Shown: positions 45,458-54,801, counted from the stretch's first letter. The stretch is DNA of 64,000 nt from DSSM01 sp964484125 (GCA_964484125.1 CAZAEK010000004.1:1-64000); one strand, 5' to 3'. Notes: generated from the letters alone by a model not told the origin. Numbers and translations: made by a program.

Positions 45458-45817
45458 CTAATCAGTATTATCTTTGAGAAAATTTTTTAAAATTTTTCCC
45501 GGCTTAAAATGAATTTTTCTTCTTCCGGGAACAAATACAAATTCTCCTGTTTTGAGATTTCTCGCTTTAGGTTTTGGCTTTGTTTTTTTTACTTCAAAAA
45601 CTCCAAAATCACGGATTTCAATCCTTGAAACAGGATTTGCGGTCATTATAAGTTCTCTTAGTGATTCAAATAATGAATCAACTATTAGTTTCCGGGTTAC
45701 TTTTTTCCCTTCAAGTTTTTCTTCCATTTTACGCTCAACATCTTTCCGAGTGAGTGTTGGAATTCTTTCGGATTTTTCTGTTTTATTATTTATATCTTCC
45801 ATTTCATTTGTCTCCAA
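45458..45817 (-). CDS. HU/IHF-family DNA-binding protein
   Basis: Histone-like DNA-bending protein of 119 residues. The core 'TRKDVERKMEEKLEG' through 'IRDFGVFEVKKTKPKPKARN' and the family C-terminus 'KTGEFVFVPGRRKIHFKPGKIL' are clear. It carries about 20 extra, mostly acidic and polar residues at the N-terminus (METNEMEDINNKTEKSER) if the first ATG is used; a downstream ATG would shorten this only slightly. The Pro at the DNA-intercalating tip is replaced by the NLKTGE context. It overlaps pgsA by 14 bases. Confidence 0.85.
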   Translation of the reverse strand: METNEMEDINNKTEKSERIPTLTRKDVERKMEEKLEGKKVTRKLIVDSLFESLRELIMTANPVSRIEIRDFGVFEVKKTKPKPKARNLKTGEFVFVPGRRKIHFKPGKILKNFLKDNTD

Positions 45818-46349
45818 AGGAGTTTAAAAATCTTTTTAAATATAAAAACGATGAATAAACTATTAATATTACCGATATTAAAATTAAAAAACTAATTGCC
45901 TGGTTAAAAAGTTCATTATTAAGAATAGAAAATAACAGAACCAGTCCGATACTTAAAACAGCTGCTTTCCCAGGATAGTTTGACATAAGAACTTTACCTT
46001 TTTTCTTTTTCAGGATTAGACCAAAGAAAAGAATTATTAGGTCCCTTGAAATAATAACAATTAAAAACCACAGAGGAAGCAAATCCCTGTAATAAACCAA
46101 CAATGCTATTACTGATACTACAATTTTATCCGCAAGAGGGTCAATTATTTTGCCGGTTTCACTTACCATATTAAAATGCCTTGCAATGAAACCGTCAGCT
46201 ATATCAGTAATCCAGATTATTATTATAAAAGCTGCAATAATATACCTTGAATTTTCAAAATCATTTAAAAAAAAATAAGAAACAGGAATAATTAAAAAAA
46301 TCCTTAAAAAAGACAAAACATTTGGTATTAGAAAAAATTCTTTATTCAA
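45804..46349 (-). CDS. pgsA: CDP-diacylglycerol-glycerol-3-phosphate 3-phosphatidyltransferase
   Basis: Membrane enzyme of 181 residues making phosphatidylglycerol phosphate. The CDP-alcohol phosphotransferase motif is complete: DIADGFIARHFNMVSETG followed by KIIDPLADK, giving D-x2-D-G-x2-A-R-x8-G-x3-D-x3-D. It has about five to six hydrophobic segments. It overlaps the HU-like gene by 14 bases. The 73 bases upstream (46350-46422) to pssA are AT-rich without other features. Confidence 0.86.
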   Translation of the reverse strand: MNKEFFLIPNVLSFLRIFLIIPVSYFFLNDFENSRYIIAAFIIIIWITDIADGFIARHFNMVSETGKIIDPLADKIVVSVIALLVYYRDLLPLWFLIVIISRDLIILFFGLILKKKKGKVLMSNYPGKAAVLSIGLVLLFSILNNELFNQAISFLILISVILIVYSSFLYLKRFLNSFGDK

Positions 46350-46422
46350 AATATTACTTAAGTTATGCCAATATATTCTAAATTAAAACAAAAATAAAGA
46401 TAAAATATTGTTTATTAATAAT

Positions 46423-47154
46423 TTAATTGAAAGTTTTTTTTATAATATTTTTCGGATTTTTAAAGAAATTAATAGAAGATTTTATAATTCCCGAAATTAT
46501 ATAAAGTAAGCAAGCAGGGAAAGAAGCAATTCCCTTGGTTAAAATTATTACCAGAACTATAATGAAAAGCAAACTAAAAATAAGTTTATTATCTTTCAGA
46601 GATTTTAAAGTAAGTTTGGGTAAAACCGGGTATTGAAACTTGCTAACCATAAGAATAGGTACAAAAATGCTAAGAAAGAAGATTGAATCCTCACTTTGCT
46701 GTTGTGATAAAATTGAATTATGATAAAAAAGAATGTAACTAACTATTGTGAGTGCAGCAACAGGTGTTGGAATTCCATAGAACTTATTTTTATCGAAGCC
46801 AACCAATTCAACGTTAAACCTTGCAAGTCTGATAGCAGCAAAAGCCATCATCATTGAAGCAATAGCAACGCCAATGGCTTCAAAATTTTTAAAATAAATA
46901 CTATATAGAAGCAAGGAAGGTGCAACTCCAAAAGAAATTACATCAGACAGGGAATCAAGCTCAACACCAAATTCACTCGAAGATTTCAAAATTCTTGCTA
47001 CTATACCATCAAACATATCGAAGAGCGAAGCATAAAAAATAAAAAGTGCAGCAGTATGAAATTCACCGATAGAAGAACTAACAACAGAATAAAATCCGCA
47101 AAAAGCATTTAAAATTGTGAATAAACTTGGGATAAATCTCTTTGAAATGATCAT
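46423..47154 (-). CDS. pssA: CDP-diacylglycerol-serine O-phosphatidyltransferase
   Basis: Membrane enzyme of 243 residues that makes phosphatidylserine. Its CDP-alcohol phosphotransferase motif is DMFDGIVARILKSSSEFG followed by VELDSLSDVISFG, typical of the type-II PssA family. Further support is 'VAPSLLLYSIYFK' and 'RLARFNVE'. It has about six to eight membrane helices. The start overlaps the psd stop by 4 bases, so the two steps to phosphatidylethanolamine are coupled. Confidence 0.88.
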   Translation of the reverse strand: MIISKRFIPSLFTILNAFCGFYSVVSSSIGEFHTAALFIFYASLFDMFDGIVARILKSSSEFGVELDSLSDVISFGVAPSLLLYSIYFKNFEAIGVAIASMMMAFAAIRLARFNVELVGFDKNKFYGIPTPVAALTIVSYILFYHNSILSQQQSEDSIFFLSIFVPILMVSKFQYPVLPKLTLKSLKDNKLIFSLLFIIVLVIILTKGIASFPACLLYIISGIIKSSINFFKNPKNIIKKTFN

Positions 47155-47819
47155 GCGTGATTTTTTAGAGTTACAATTTTAGTTACGCCTGCGATAACTT
47201 TATCACCTTCTTTAACATGAATCATGCAATTATTCTGAAATATCAAATCCATTCTTGAACCAAATTTTATCATTCCAAATCTCTCACCTGCTTCAACGTA
47301 ATCACCGATTTCAACCGGGCATACAATTCGCCTTGCAACAAAACCTGCGATTTGTTTGAAGAATATTTTAAAACCGTCATAAGTTTCGATTCCAATTTCA
47401 GTTCTTTCATTTTTTTCGGATGCAATATCTTCGAAAGCTGCAACAAACTTTCCCGGAATATATTTAAAATATGTAATCTTTCCTGAGGCAGGAATTCTAT
47501 TAACATGAACATTCAAAGGAGATAGGAATATACTAATTTGAATAAGATTTTCAGCTTTTGGGAAGAAGTCTCCATTTCCTGAAACATTTTTAATCAAAAC
47601 AATTTTACCATCAGCCGGGGAAATCACATCACCTGTATTAAGGACAGGAATTTTTCTTTCGGGGTCACGGAAAAAATAGAGAGTGAATAACATTAAAAAA
47701 ATAGATATGAGTAAAAAAATAGTCTTTAATATTATTCCTGAAATAAATGCTAAAGCTATAAACAGTAAAGAAATAATTATAACTTTAATAACAGTAACTC
47801 TTCCGTAAGGCGTAATCAA
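47151..47819 (-). CDS. psd: Phosphatidylserine decarboxylase (short form)
   Basis: Pyruvoyl enzyme of 222 residues, the short type found in Bacteroidota and some archaea. Two N-terminal hydrophobic segments (about 10-50) anchor it. 'SPADGKIVLI', 'FLSPLNVHVNRIP' with H105, and the self-cleavage site G187-S188 (IKFGSRMDL) are visible. Cleavage would give a small alpha chain starting with the pyruvoyl group. It overlaps purC by 4 bases and pssA by 4 bases. Confidence 0.9.
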   Translation of the reverse strand: MITPYGRVTVIKVIIISLLFIALAFISGIILKTIFLLISIFLMLFTLYFFRDPERKIPVLNTGDVISPADGKIVLIKNVSGNGDFFPKAENLIQISIFLSPLNVHVNRIPASGKITYFKYIPGKFVAAFEDIASEKNERTEIGIETYDGFKIFFKQIAGFVARRIVCPVEIGDYVEAGERFGMIKFGSRMDLIFQNNCMIHVKEGDKVIAGVTKIVTLKNHA

Positions 47820-48523
47820 TTTGATATTCTGTTTAAAATTTCGATATATGCGTCTGTCAGATTTCCAAGGTCGAATCTGAAATTATCTTTATCAAGTTTT
47901 TTATTAGTATCAGCATCCCAGAATCTGCAGGTATCGGGAGAAATCTCATCTGCAAGTATAATTTCCCCTTTAGAGTCTTTGCCAAACTCAAGTTTAAAAT
48001 CAACCAACTTAATTTTTTTCTGTATAAGAAAATCTTTTAATAATTTATTAATCTTAAGTGTTAATTCTTTAATGATATTAAGCTCAGATTCGGTTGCTAA
48101 ACCGAGTTCATAGATATGAGCTTCGGTGAAGAGAGGATCGCCAAGTTCATCAGATTTATAATAAAACTCAATAATAGGTTTTTTCAACTCGGTTCCTTCA
48201 ACGAAGCCATACCTTTTCACAAGACTTCCGGCAGCAATATTTCTACAAACAACTTCAATTTTTAATATAGATACTTTTTTAACAAGCATTTCGTTATCAG
48301 AAATTTTTTCAAGGAAATGAGTCGGAATACCGTTGCTTATCAGATATTCAAAGAATATTGAGGATATTTTATTATTTAATATACCTTTGCCTTCGATTTC
48401 ATCTTTTTTAATACCGTTAAATGCAGTTGCACTGTTTTTAAATTCCTGGAGAAAAATATCAGGTTTTCCGTGAATGGAGTAAATTTTTTTTGCTTTTCCT
48501 TCGTAAAGTAATGTTTTATCCAT
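47816..48523 (-). CDS. purC: Phosphoribosylaminoimidazole-succinocarboxamide synthase
   Basis: Purine pathway enzyme joining CAIR and aspartate, 235 residues. The N-terminal 'LLYEGKAKKIYSI' ATP-binding loop, 'VVCRNIAAGSLVKRYG' and 'LVDFKLEFGKDSKGEIILADEISPD' are family signatures. It starts at ATG. It lies upstream of psd with a 4-base overlap, so a purine gene leads the phospholipid genes in this unit. The 106-base stretch before it contains the rpsA terminator. Confidence 0.94.
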   Translation of the reverse strand: MDKTLLYEGKAKKIYSIHGKPDIFLQEFKNSATAFNGIKKDEIEGKGILNNKISSIFFEYLISNGIPTHFLEKISDNEMLVKKVSILKIEVVCRNIAAGSLVKRYGFVEGTELKKPIIEFYYKSDELGDPLFTEAHIYELGLATESELNIIKELTLKINKLLKDFLIQKKIKLVDFKLEFGKDSKGEIILADEISPDTCRFWDADTNKKLDKDNFRFDLGNLTDAYIEILNRISN

Positions 48524-48573
48524 AATAATTAATTTATTACAAATTAAGAATTTTGAAATTCATTTTCTATAAA

Positions 48574-48608
48574 TAAAAAACCCGAACTAAAAATAAAGTC
48601 CGGGTTAT
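48574..48608 (-). terminator. Rho-independent terminator after rpsA
   Basis: On the - strand AACCCGGAC and GTTCGGGTT form a 9-bp stem (one G-T pair) around a 10-base AT-rich loop, followed by T's. Coordinates on + are 48581-48587 and 48598-48606 for the arms' cores. It ends rpsA transcription before purC. Confidence 0.85.
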
Positions 48609-48629
48609 ATAAAATGAAAAAAAATTAAA

Positions 48630-50567
48630 TTATTCTGTTTTTTGAACTTCAGTTGTGTTTTCTGAAGCCGGCTTATTTTCAGAAGTAATATCTGTAACAA
48701 CGACAGGTGGAACTATCTGAGGTGCCGGATTTGCAGAAGAATTAGTTGGAGGAGGGACATTAATGACAGGAACATCTTCACCGATAATATCTTCAATTCT
48801 GAAATCAATATGTTCTGCTTCATAGCTTCTTGTCTTTTCAACAAGATCTTTAACAGAGAATTTCTTAGGAAGTTTAAAGGTTGCAATATATTCATCAATT
48901 TCTTTCTGATCTTTATCTTTGAGATATTCGATGACCGAAAGGATAATCTTTTTGTTATTTTTATCAAATTCAATTACATTTGCTTTAAGAGACATTCCCG
49001 GTTTGAAAAATTCTGCTGTATTTCTGATGGGTGCCACTGCAAGTTGTGAAGCCGGTATAAATGCGTCAACAACATCCGGAAGTTCAACAATGATGCCTTT
49101 TTCAATTGGTTTAACAACTTTACAAACAGATTCAGTACCTACTTTATATTTTGTTTCTAAAGTATCCCATGGGTTATCAAGCAACTGTTTATGTCCAAGC
49201 GATATTCTCTGGTTGGCAACATCAATACCAAGAATTACAACATCAATCGGGTCACCAATCTTTTTAAATTCATTAACGTCAAATATTTTCTTCGTCCAGG
49301 ATAAATCAGAAATATGAACAAGCCCATCAACACCATCTTCAAGTTCAACGAATAATCCAAAATTGGTAATATTACAGACTTTTCCCTGCTGTTTAGTTCC
49401 GATAGGAAATTTATCAAGCAAGCTTTGCCATGGATTTGGTGTTAGCTGTTTCATTCCAAGTGAGAGTTTTCTGTTTTCATAATCAATATTCAGAATCTGA
49501 GCTTCAACTAATTGTCCCATAGTAACCATCTGGCTTGGATTAGTAATATGCTGAGTCCATGACATTTCGCTGATATGAATCAAACCTTCAATACCTTTTT
49601 CAATTTCAATAAAAGCACCATATTCAGTAAGAGATACGACTTTGCCGGAAACTTTATTTCCAACCTGATATTTTTCCTGAACATTATCCCAGGGATGAGT
49701 TTGTAATTGCTTAAGCCCGAGATATACTCTTTCTTTATCTTTATCAAATTCGATTACGTAAACATCAATTGTCTGGTCGAGTTTAACAACATCGCTCGGG
49801 TGGTTGATTCTTCCCCAGGATAAATCAGTAATATGAATTAAACCATCGAGACCTCCGAGGTCAACAAATACACCAAAATCAGTGATTGCCTTGACTGTTG
49901 CTTTTAATATCATACCTTTCTCAATTGATTTCAATAATTCTTCTCTTTGACCTGCCATTGATTCTTCGATTAGCACTTTATGTGAAACAATGATGTTCTC
50001 AATCTGATTATTTATTTTAATAACTTTGAAATCCATCATTTTCCCTACATATTCATCATAATCTCTGATTGGTTTCGTATCAATCTGTGAACCGGGCAAG
50101 AAAGCAGTTAAGCCAGCAATATCAACTACAAATCCGCCTTTGATTCTTCTGAGACATCTTCCTTTTACAATAGTACCATTTTTGTTTGCTTCCTGGATTT
50201 TTTCCCACATTTTTATGGAATCTGCCTTTTTCTTGGATAAAACAAGCTGTCCTTCTTTATCCTCGATTTTTTCCAGAAATACTTCGATTTCGTTCCCTAC
50301 TTTTGCTTCTTCCGGGTTTGCAAATTCGTTTATTGAAACTCTGCCATCTGATTTTGAGCCAATATCAATTAAAACATCTTCGCCGTGGATAGCTACTATT
50401 TTCCCTTTAACTACCTCATTTTCTTTAATTACGTTGAAAGTTGTTTCATAAAGCTTAAGCATTTTTTCATACTCGTCTTCAGTATAATCATCATTTACGA
50501 GTTTTTTGATTGATGTCTTCTGCTCTTCCGGCTTCTCTTCATATGCCGCATTTAGTTCTTCTGACAT
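48630..50567 (-). CDS. rpsA: 30S ribosomal protein S1
   Basis: Six-S1-domain protein of 645 residues. The acidic N-terminus (1-60) binds the ribosome. S1 repeats start near 55, 140, 220, 305, 390 and 475, with the classical sequence 'ATVKAITDFGVFVDLGGLDGLIHITDLSW' split over the third. A Pro/Asn-rich C-terminal tail (about 600-645) is extra. With few Shine-Dalgarno sites in this genome, S1-mediated mRNA binding may matter more than usual. It lies downstream of cmk, the order cmk-rpsA seen in many bacteria. Confidence 0.93.
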   Translation of the reverse strand: MSEELNAAYEEKPEEQKTSIKKLVNDDYTEDEYEKMLKLYETTFNVIKENEVVKGKIVAIHGEDVLIDIGSKSDGRVSINEFANPEEAKVGNEIEVFLEKIEDKEGQLVLSKKKADSIKMWEKIQEANKNGTIVKGRCLRRIKGGFVVDIAGLTAFLPGSQIDTKPIRDYDEYVGKMMDFKVIKINNQIENIIVSHKVLIEESMAGQREELLKSIEKGMILKATVKAITDFGVFVDLGGLDGLIHITDLSWGRINHPSDVVKLDQTIDVYVIEFDKDKERVYLGLKQLQTHPWDNVQEKYQVGNKVSGKVVSLTEYGAFIEIEKGIEGLIHISEMSWTQHITNPSQMVTMGQLVEAQILNIDYENRKLSLGMKQLTPNPWQSLLDKFPIGTKQQGKVCNITNFGLFVELEDGVDGLVHISDLSWTKKIFDVNEFKKIGDPIDVVILGIDVANQRISLGHKQLLDNPWDTLETKYKVGTESVCKVVKPIEKGIIVELPDVVDAFIPASQLAVAPIRNTAEFFKPGMSLKANVIEFDKNNKKIILSVIEYLKDKDQKEIDEYIATFKLPKKFSVKDLVEKTRSYEAEHIDFRIEDIIGEDVPVINVPPPTNSSANPAPQIVPPVVVTDITSENKPASENTTEVQKTE

Positions 50568-50617
50568 TTATTATTATTTCCTTTTTTGCGTAATAAAAAT
50601 ACGCTCCCGGAATATTT

Positions 50618-50667
50618 CCCGTCCGGGCGGGTTTAATTTATAAAAATCCCTTTTTAAAAAGGGGGTT
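50618..50667. repeat. Two intergenic palindromes between cmk and rpsA
   Basis: The first, CCCGTCCGGGCGGG at 50618-50631, is an imperfect GC-rich palindrome in an otherwise AT-rich gap. The second, at 50645-50667, reads ATCCC, five T's, five A's, then a run of G's, and can fold into a long hairpin. Neither is followed by a T run in the sense of the - strand genes. They may be members of a dispersed genomic repeat or an mRNA element in the leader of rpsA. Confidence 0.5.
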
Positions 50668-50669
50668 TA

Positions 50670-51341
50670 TTACTCTAATTCATTACTATTGGCAGAAAGA
50701 ATTTTTTTGTAAAGATAGTCAACCTGTTCTTCTATTATCATATGTGTTGTGTCAACTTCTTCAGCATCTTCTGCTTTTTTTAAAGGTCCATCCTGACGTT
50801 TCATATCAATTTCGTCTCTTTTTTGCAGTTCAAGAATAATCTTGTCTAAAGATATTTTCTGACCTAAATCCAGAAAATCCTGTTTCCTTCTGTGAGCTCT
50901 TGTTCTTATATCGCAAGTTAAATAAAATTTAAAATCTGCATTCGGAAACACAGCTGTCCCTATATCTCTTCCGTCAATAACTACGCCTTGTTCAGACGCA
51001 TACTTCCTTAATTTTTCATTTACAATTGCTCTGATTGATTTAAGCTTACTTACACTGCTTACTTTATTTGTTACATCTAATCCTCTTATCTGTGATGTTA
51101 TATTTTCTTCTCCAAGAAATATTTCGTCATTTTTAAAAGTAATATCGCATTTCCTTGCAATTTCATCAATCTTTTTAATATCGTTTGGCTTTATATTATT
51201 TTTAATAACAAGATAAGTTATTGTTCTGTAATAAGCGCCACTATCAATGTAAAGCAAATTTAACTTTTCAGCGAGCATTTTCGCAGTTGTGCTTTTTCCG
51301 GTACCTGACGGTCCGTCAATAGCAATAATCATTTTTTTCAT
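50670..51341 (-). CDS. cmk: Cytidylate kinase
   Basis: Phosphorylates CMP and dCMP, 223 residues. The P-loop is AIDGPSGTGKST (6-17). 'YIDSGAYYRTITYLV' binds CMP, 'VIDGRDIGTAVFPNADFKFYL' is the conserved central segment, and 'RTRAHRRKQDF' opens the lid. It starts at ATG. The 120 bases upstream (51342-51461) hold nothing I recognise. Confidence 0.94.
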   Translation of the reverse strand: MKKMIIAIDGPSGTGKSTTAKMLAEKLNLLYIDSGAYYRTITYLVIKNNIKPNDIKKIDEIARKCDITFKNDEIFLGEENITSQIRGLDVTNKVSSVSKLKSIRAIVNEKLRKYASEQGVVIDGRDIGTAVFPNADFKFYLTCDIRTRAHRRKQDFLDLGQKISLDKIILELQKRDEIDMKRQDGPLKKAEDAEEVDTTHMIIEEQVDYLYKKILSANSNELE

Positions 51342-51461
51342 CTGTCTATTGAAAAGAATTCAATTAAAAATTATAACCAACGAGTTTCAATTCTTTTTTA
51401 TTCTGGAAACATCAGAGGTAAACCTATAATTTTATTAATTTTTAATTGATTTTCAAGGTAT

Positions 51462-51971
51462 TTATTTAGTCAATATATTATATATATCTTCTTCAAGACT
51501 ATTCACAGGAGTCTCTATGATTCTTCCAGTTTCGACTCCGTTTTTATAAAAAATCATAGTTGGAACCAACTGAATATTTAATCCATCGGTTTCGTTATTC
51601 AGTCCTTGTTTTTTTCTGTTTACTGCAATCAAAGTAATACTTGTATCAGGAAATTTAATCTCATCCATTATTTTATAAAACCTTGGAACTTCTCTCCTGC
51701 TGTCTCCGCACCATGTTCCCATAACGATTAAAATTTTAAAATCATTAAAATTATCAGGAATTGATGAAAGAATATCCTTTTTTAAGTTATATTCAGAATA
51801 TTCTCTTGAGAACCAGGAAGAAAAATCTGAAGTTGAAAAAATATCTCTTGAACACTTTCCTATTAGCATAGGATTACTGGTTTTCTCGTCAACTTCAATT
51901 TTACAAGATTGAGATAAAATATTATTAAAAGTTACGATAATAAGCAATAAAAAGAATATCAGTGATTTCAT
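51462..51971 (-). CDS. Exported thioredoxin-like protein with a single active-site Cys
   Basis: Protein of 169 residues with a signal peptide (about 1-20) and a thioredoxin fold resembling TlpA-type proteins. The active-site helix reads MGTWCGDSRREVPRF, so the usual C-x-x-C is C-G-D-S with one Cys. The cis-Pro region is LVPTMIFYKNG. Other Cys residues are near 23 and 39, which could pair. A thiol reductase or a thiol-binding role is possible; the missing second Cys argues against a classical disulfide exchange enzyme. It is transcribed away from queA, with 132 bases of AT-rich promoter region between (51972-52103). Confidence 0.7.
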   Translation of the reverse strand: MKSLIFFLLLIIVTFNNILSQSCKIEVDEKTSNPMLIGKCSRDIFSTSDFSSWFSREYSEYNLKKDILSSIPDNFNDFKILIVMGTWCGDSRREVPRFYKIMDEIKFPDTSITLIAVNRKKQGLNNETDGLNIQLVPTMIFYKNGVETGRIIETPVNSLEEDIYNILTK

Positions 51972-52103
51972 AAACTTATAAAATAATTTTTCTTCAAATA
52001 TAACAAACTTAAAAGAAAGAGTAAAGATTTTTGTATTGAAAAACGGTCAATTTAAAGTTAAATTAAAAGTTTAAAAATATTTAATAAAAATCTTCATAAA
52101 CTT

Positions 52104-53138
52104 ATGAAATTATCGCAATTTAAGTATCCTGTGCCGAAAAATTTGATTGCAAAAGTACCAAAAATACCACGTGAGAATGTAAAAATGATGGTATTAAACA
52201 AAGAGACTTATGATATAAAAAATGATAAATTCAAAAATTTTATTGATTATTTGGAGGAAGGGGATGTTGTAGTAGTGAATGATTCCAAGGTATTTCCTGC
52301 GAGATTATTTGGAACAAAGGAAAAGACAAAGGCAAAGATAGAAGTTTTTCTGTTAAGGCAACTATCTGAGGAAGAGAATATCTGGGATGTTGTAGTTGAT
52401 CCTGCAAGGAAGGTAAGAATAGGGAACAGAATATTTTTCAATAAAAATTTATTTTGCGAGATAATTGATAATACAACATCGAGAGGCAGAATAGTAAGGT
52501 TTAATGTAAAAGATGATTTTAAAAAAGTAGTTGATAAATTAGGCAAAACACCATTACCGCCTTATATAAAGAGGGAACCAGATGATAAAGACAGTGAATA
52601 TTACCAGACAGTATTTGCAACGAATGAAGGATCCGTAGCAGCTCCTTCAGCGGGAATAAATTTTACCAAAGAAATTATCAAAAAAATAGAAAAAAAAGGT
52701 GTAAGAGTAGTACCAATAACATTACATATAGGATTGGGAACTTTCAGACTTGTAGAAGTAGAAGATTTATCGAAACACAGAATGGATTCTGAGTATTATG
52801 AGATATCCAGAGAGACAGCAGAAGCAATTAATTATTCTATAAACAGACACAAAAGCGTTATAGCAGTAGGGACTTCGGTTGTCAGGGCACTTGAATCGAG
52901 TGTAATAACAGGTAGATTAGTAAGACCAAATAAAGGATGGACAGACAGGTTCATACATCCACCTCAGTCATTAAGTATAGTTACAAAGTTGCTTACAAAG
53001 TTCCATTTACCACAGAGTACTCATTTAATGCTTGTAGCGTCATTGGTTGAGCGGGATGCATTAATGAAAGCTTATAAAAAAGCAATAAAAGAGAAATATA
53101 AATTTTATGCTTACGGTGATTTGATGCTAATTGTATAG
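52104..53138 (+). CDS. queA: S-adenosylmethionine:tRNA ribosyltransferase-isomerase
   Basis: Makes epoxyqueuosine in tRNA anticodons, 344 residues. Family segments are 'YPVPKNLIAKVP', 'VVVNDSKVFPARLFG', 'LPPYIKREPDDKDSEYYQTVFA', 'GSVAAPSAGINFTKE', 'THIGLGTF'-like LHIGLGTFRLV and 'AVGTSVVRALES'. It starts at ATG. It is the first gene of a + strand unit that continues with ispD and two hydrolase-fold genes. Confidence 0.94.
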   Translation: MKLSQFKYPVPKNLIAKVPKIPRENVKMMVLNKETYDIKNDKFKNFIDYLEEGDVVVVNDSKVFPARLFGTKEKTKAKIEVFLLRQLSEEENIWDVVVDPARKVRIGNRIFFNKNLFCEIIDNTTSRGRIVRFNVKDDFKKVVDKLGKTPLPPYIKREPDDKDSEYYQTVFATNEGSVAAPSAGINFTKEIIKKIEKKGVRVVPITLHIGLGTFRLVEVEDLSKHRMDSEYYEISRETAEAINYSINRHKSVIAVGTSVVRALESSVITGRLVRPNKGWTDRFIHPPQSLSIVTKLLTKFHLPQSTHLMLVASLVERDALMKAYKKAIKEKYKFYAYGDLMLIV

Positions 53139-53148
53139 AAAAAAAATT

Positions 53149-53829
53149 ATGTCATATTTTGCTGTAATACCGGCATCTGGTTCAGGAACAAGATTTGGCG
53201 GAAAGGTTCCGAAGCAATTTTTAAAAGTCAATGGCAGGGAAATAATATCATATACAATAAAAAAATTTGAATCAGTCGAATTTCTTAAAGGTATTGTTAT
53301 CTCTACAAAGCCGGAATATTTTACTCTGATATCAGAAATAGTATCAAAGTATCGTTTCAGAAAAATAATTGGAATAGTAGCCGGGGGAGAAACAAGAATG
53401 GTGTCAGTATTAAATGGTCTATCAGTATTAAATTGTCGTGAAAGAGATATTATTGCAGTTCACGATGCAGTAAGACCATTTTTAAGTAAGTCACTTATAG
53501 TTGAACTATACCGATATTGTGCAAAATATGGTTCTGTAATACCTGCTTTGCCAATACCTGATACAGTAAAAGAGATTGAAAGAAAAAACATAATAAAGCG
53601 AACAATATCAAGAGAGAATTTAATGTTAGCACAGACACCTCAGGTATTCAGATATGGAGAAATGATGAAAAGCTATGAAAAAGCGATGAAGGATAATTTT
53701 ATCGCTACTGATGAATCTTCAATTCTTGAGTATGCAGGATATAAAGTAAGCATAATCGAGGGAGAACGTAAAAATATTAAAATCACAACAAAAGAGGACG
53801 TGAAAAACTTCAATTATTATAATAGATAA
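53149..53829 (+). CDS. ispD: 2-C-methyl-D-erythritol 4-phosphate cytidylyltransferase
   Basis: MEP-pathway enzyme making CDP-methylerythritol for isoprenoids. The nucleotide loop is PASGSGTRFGGKVPKQF (about 6-22), and 'IAVHDAVRPFLS' and 'QTPQVFRY' are conserved. I prefer ATG 53149 (226 residues) over the TTG at 53131, which overlaps queA by 8 bases and adds residues not expected in the family. It lies just after queA. Confidence 0.92.
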   Translation: MSYFAVIPASGSGTRFGGKVPKQFLKVNGREIISYTIKKFESVEFLKGIVISTKPEYFTLISEIVSKYRFRKIIGIVAGGETRMVSVLNGLSVLNCRERDIIAVHDAVRPFLSKSLIVELYRYCAKYGSVIPALPIPDTVKEIERKNIIKRTISRENLMLAQTPQVFRYGEMMKSYEKAMKDNFIATDESSILEYAGYKVSIIEGERKNIKITTKEDVKNFNYYNR

Positions 53830-53856
53830 TTTGAAAACAAAATATTATATTAATGT

Positions 53857-54798
53857 ATGGAACCAGTTGTAATATCAACATGGAAACACGGTCTGAACGC
53901 AAACGAAGAAGCATACAGGCATCTGATTAGTGGCAAAAATTCATTGGATTCGATTGAAAACGGTTTAGTAATTACGGAGAATGATCCTTCGGTATTGAGT
54001 GTAGGCTACGGAGGATTGCCTGACAATGAAGGTAGAGTAACACTTGATGCGGCATTAATGGATTGGAAAGCGCGAATAGGAGCTGTAATTGCAGTCGAAC
54101 ATATCAGAAATCCGATAAAATTAGCCAGAATAATCCTTGAAGACACAGAACATACAGTATTGGCAGGAGATGGTGCATATAATTTTGCGATACAGAATGG
54201 ATTTGAACCGGAAATATTATTGACAGAGTATTCTTTAAAGAGGTTCCGTGAATGGAAAGCAAGCGGGTTGAAAAAATCTGCAGAGATACATACAGATGAT
54301 TTTAAATTATATCAGGGACAGGAAGGGAATCACGATACAATAGGAATGCTTGCAATTGATAAAGAAGGTAATATTTCTGCCGGAGTAACAACAAGCGGCT
54401 TGGCGTGGAAGTTGCATGGCAGGGTTGGAGATTCACCGATAATAGGAGCAGGATTATATGTGGATGCTGAAATAGGTGCTGCGGCATCAACCGGAAGGGG
54501 AGAAGAGACAATAAGGGCATGCGGGAGTTTTTATATTGTAGAACAAATGAGAAATGGTGCAAGCCCGGAAGAAGCGTGCAGACTCGCATGTGAGAAAGTA
54601 AATAAATTGAATTTATTGTCCTCAAAAAACAGAGATCATATATATCAGGTCGGTTTTATAGCAATAAATAAAGAAGGTGAAACCGGGGCATACAGTGTTA
54701 GAGATGGATTCCAGTATGCATTAATGAGAAACAACAATAATAAATTAATTGACAGTAAATTTCTCCTTAATGAGAAATATATTATTGAAGATTTGTAA
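53857..54798 (+). CDS. N4-(beta-N-acetylglucosaminyl)-L-asparaginase-like Ntn hydrolase
   Basis: Ntn hydrolase of 313 residues of the glycosylasparaginase/isoaspartyl peptidase group. The autocleavage site and nucleophile are in GNHDTIGMLAID, with T161 as the new N-terminal Thr after cleavage. 'AAASTGRGEETIRACGSF' forms the substrate pocket, and the start 'STWKHGLNANEEAYRHL' matches glycosylasparaginases more than plant-type isoaspartyl peptidases. No signal peptide is seen, so it is probably cytoplasmic. It precedes the next gene by 3 bases. Confidence 0.84.
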   Translation: MEPVVISTWKHGLNANEEAYRHLISGKNSLDSIENGLVITENDPSVLSVGYGGLPDNEGRVTLDAALMDWKARIGAVIAVEHIRNPIKLARIILEDTEHTVLAGDGAYNFAIQNGFEPEILLTEYSLKRFREWKASGLKKSAEIHTDDFKLYQGQEGNHDTIGMLAIDKEGNISAGVTTSGLAWKLHGRVGDSPIIGAGLYVDAEIGAAASTGRGEETIRACGSFYIVEQMRNGASPEEACRLACEKVNKLNLLSSKNRDHIYQVGFIAINKEGETGAYSVRDGFQYALMRNNNNKLIDSKFLLNEKYIIEDL

Positions 54799-54801
54799 AA
54801 A

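Noticed and set aside
53131..53148. TTG start for ispD
   Set aside because: It overlaps queA and adds residues ahead of the conserved nucleotide-binding strand; ATG 53149 fits the family.
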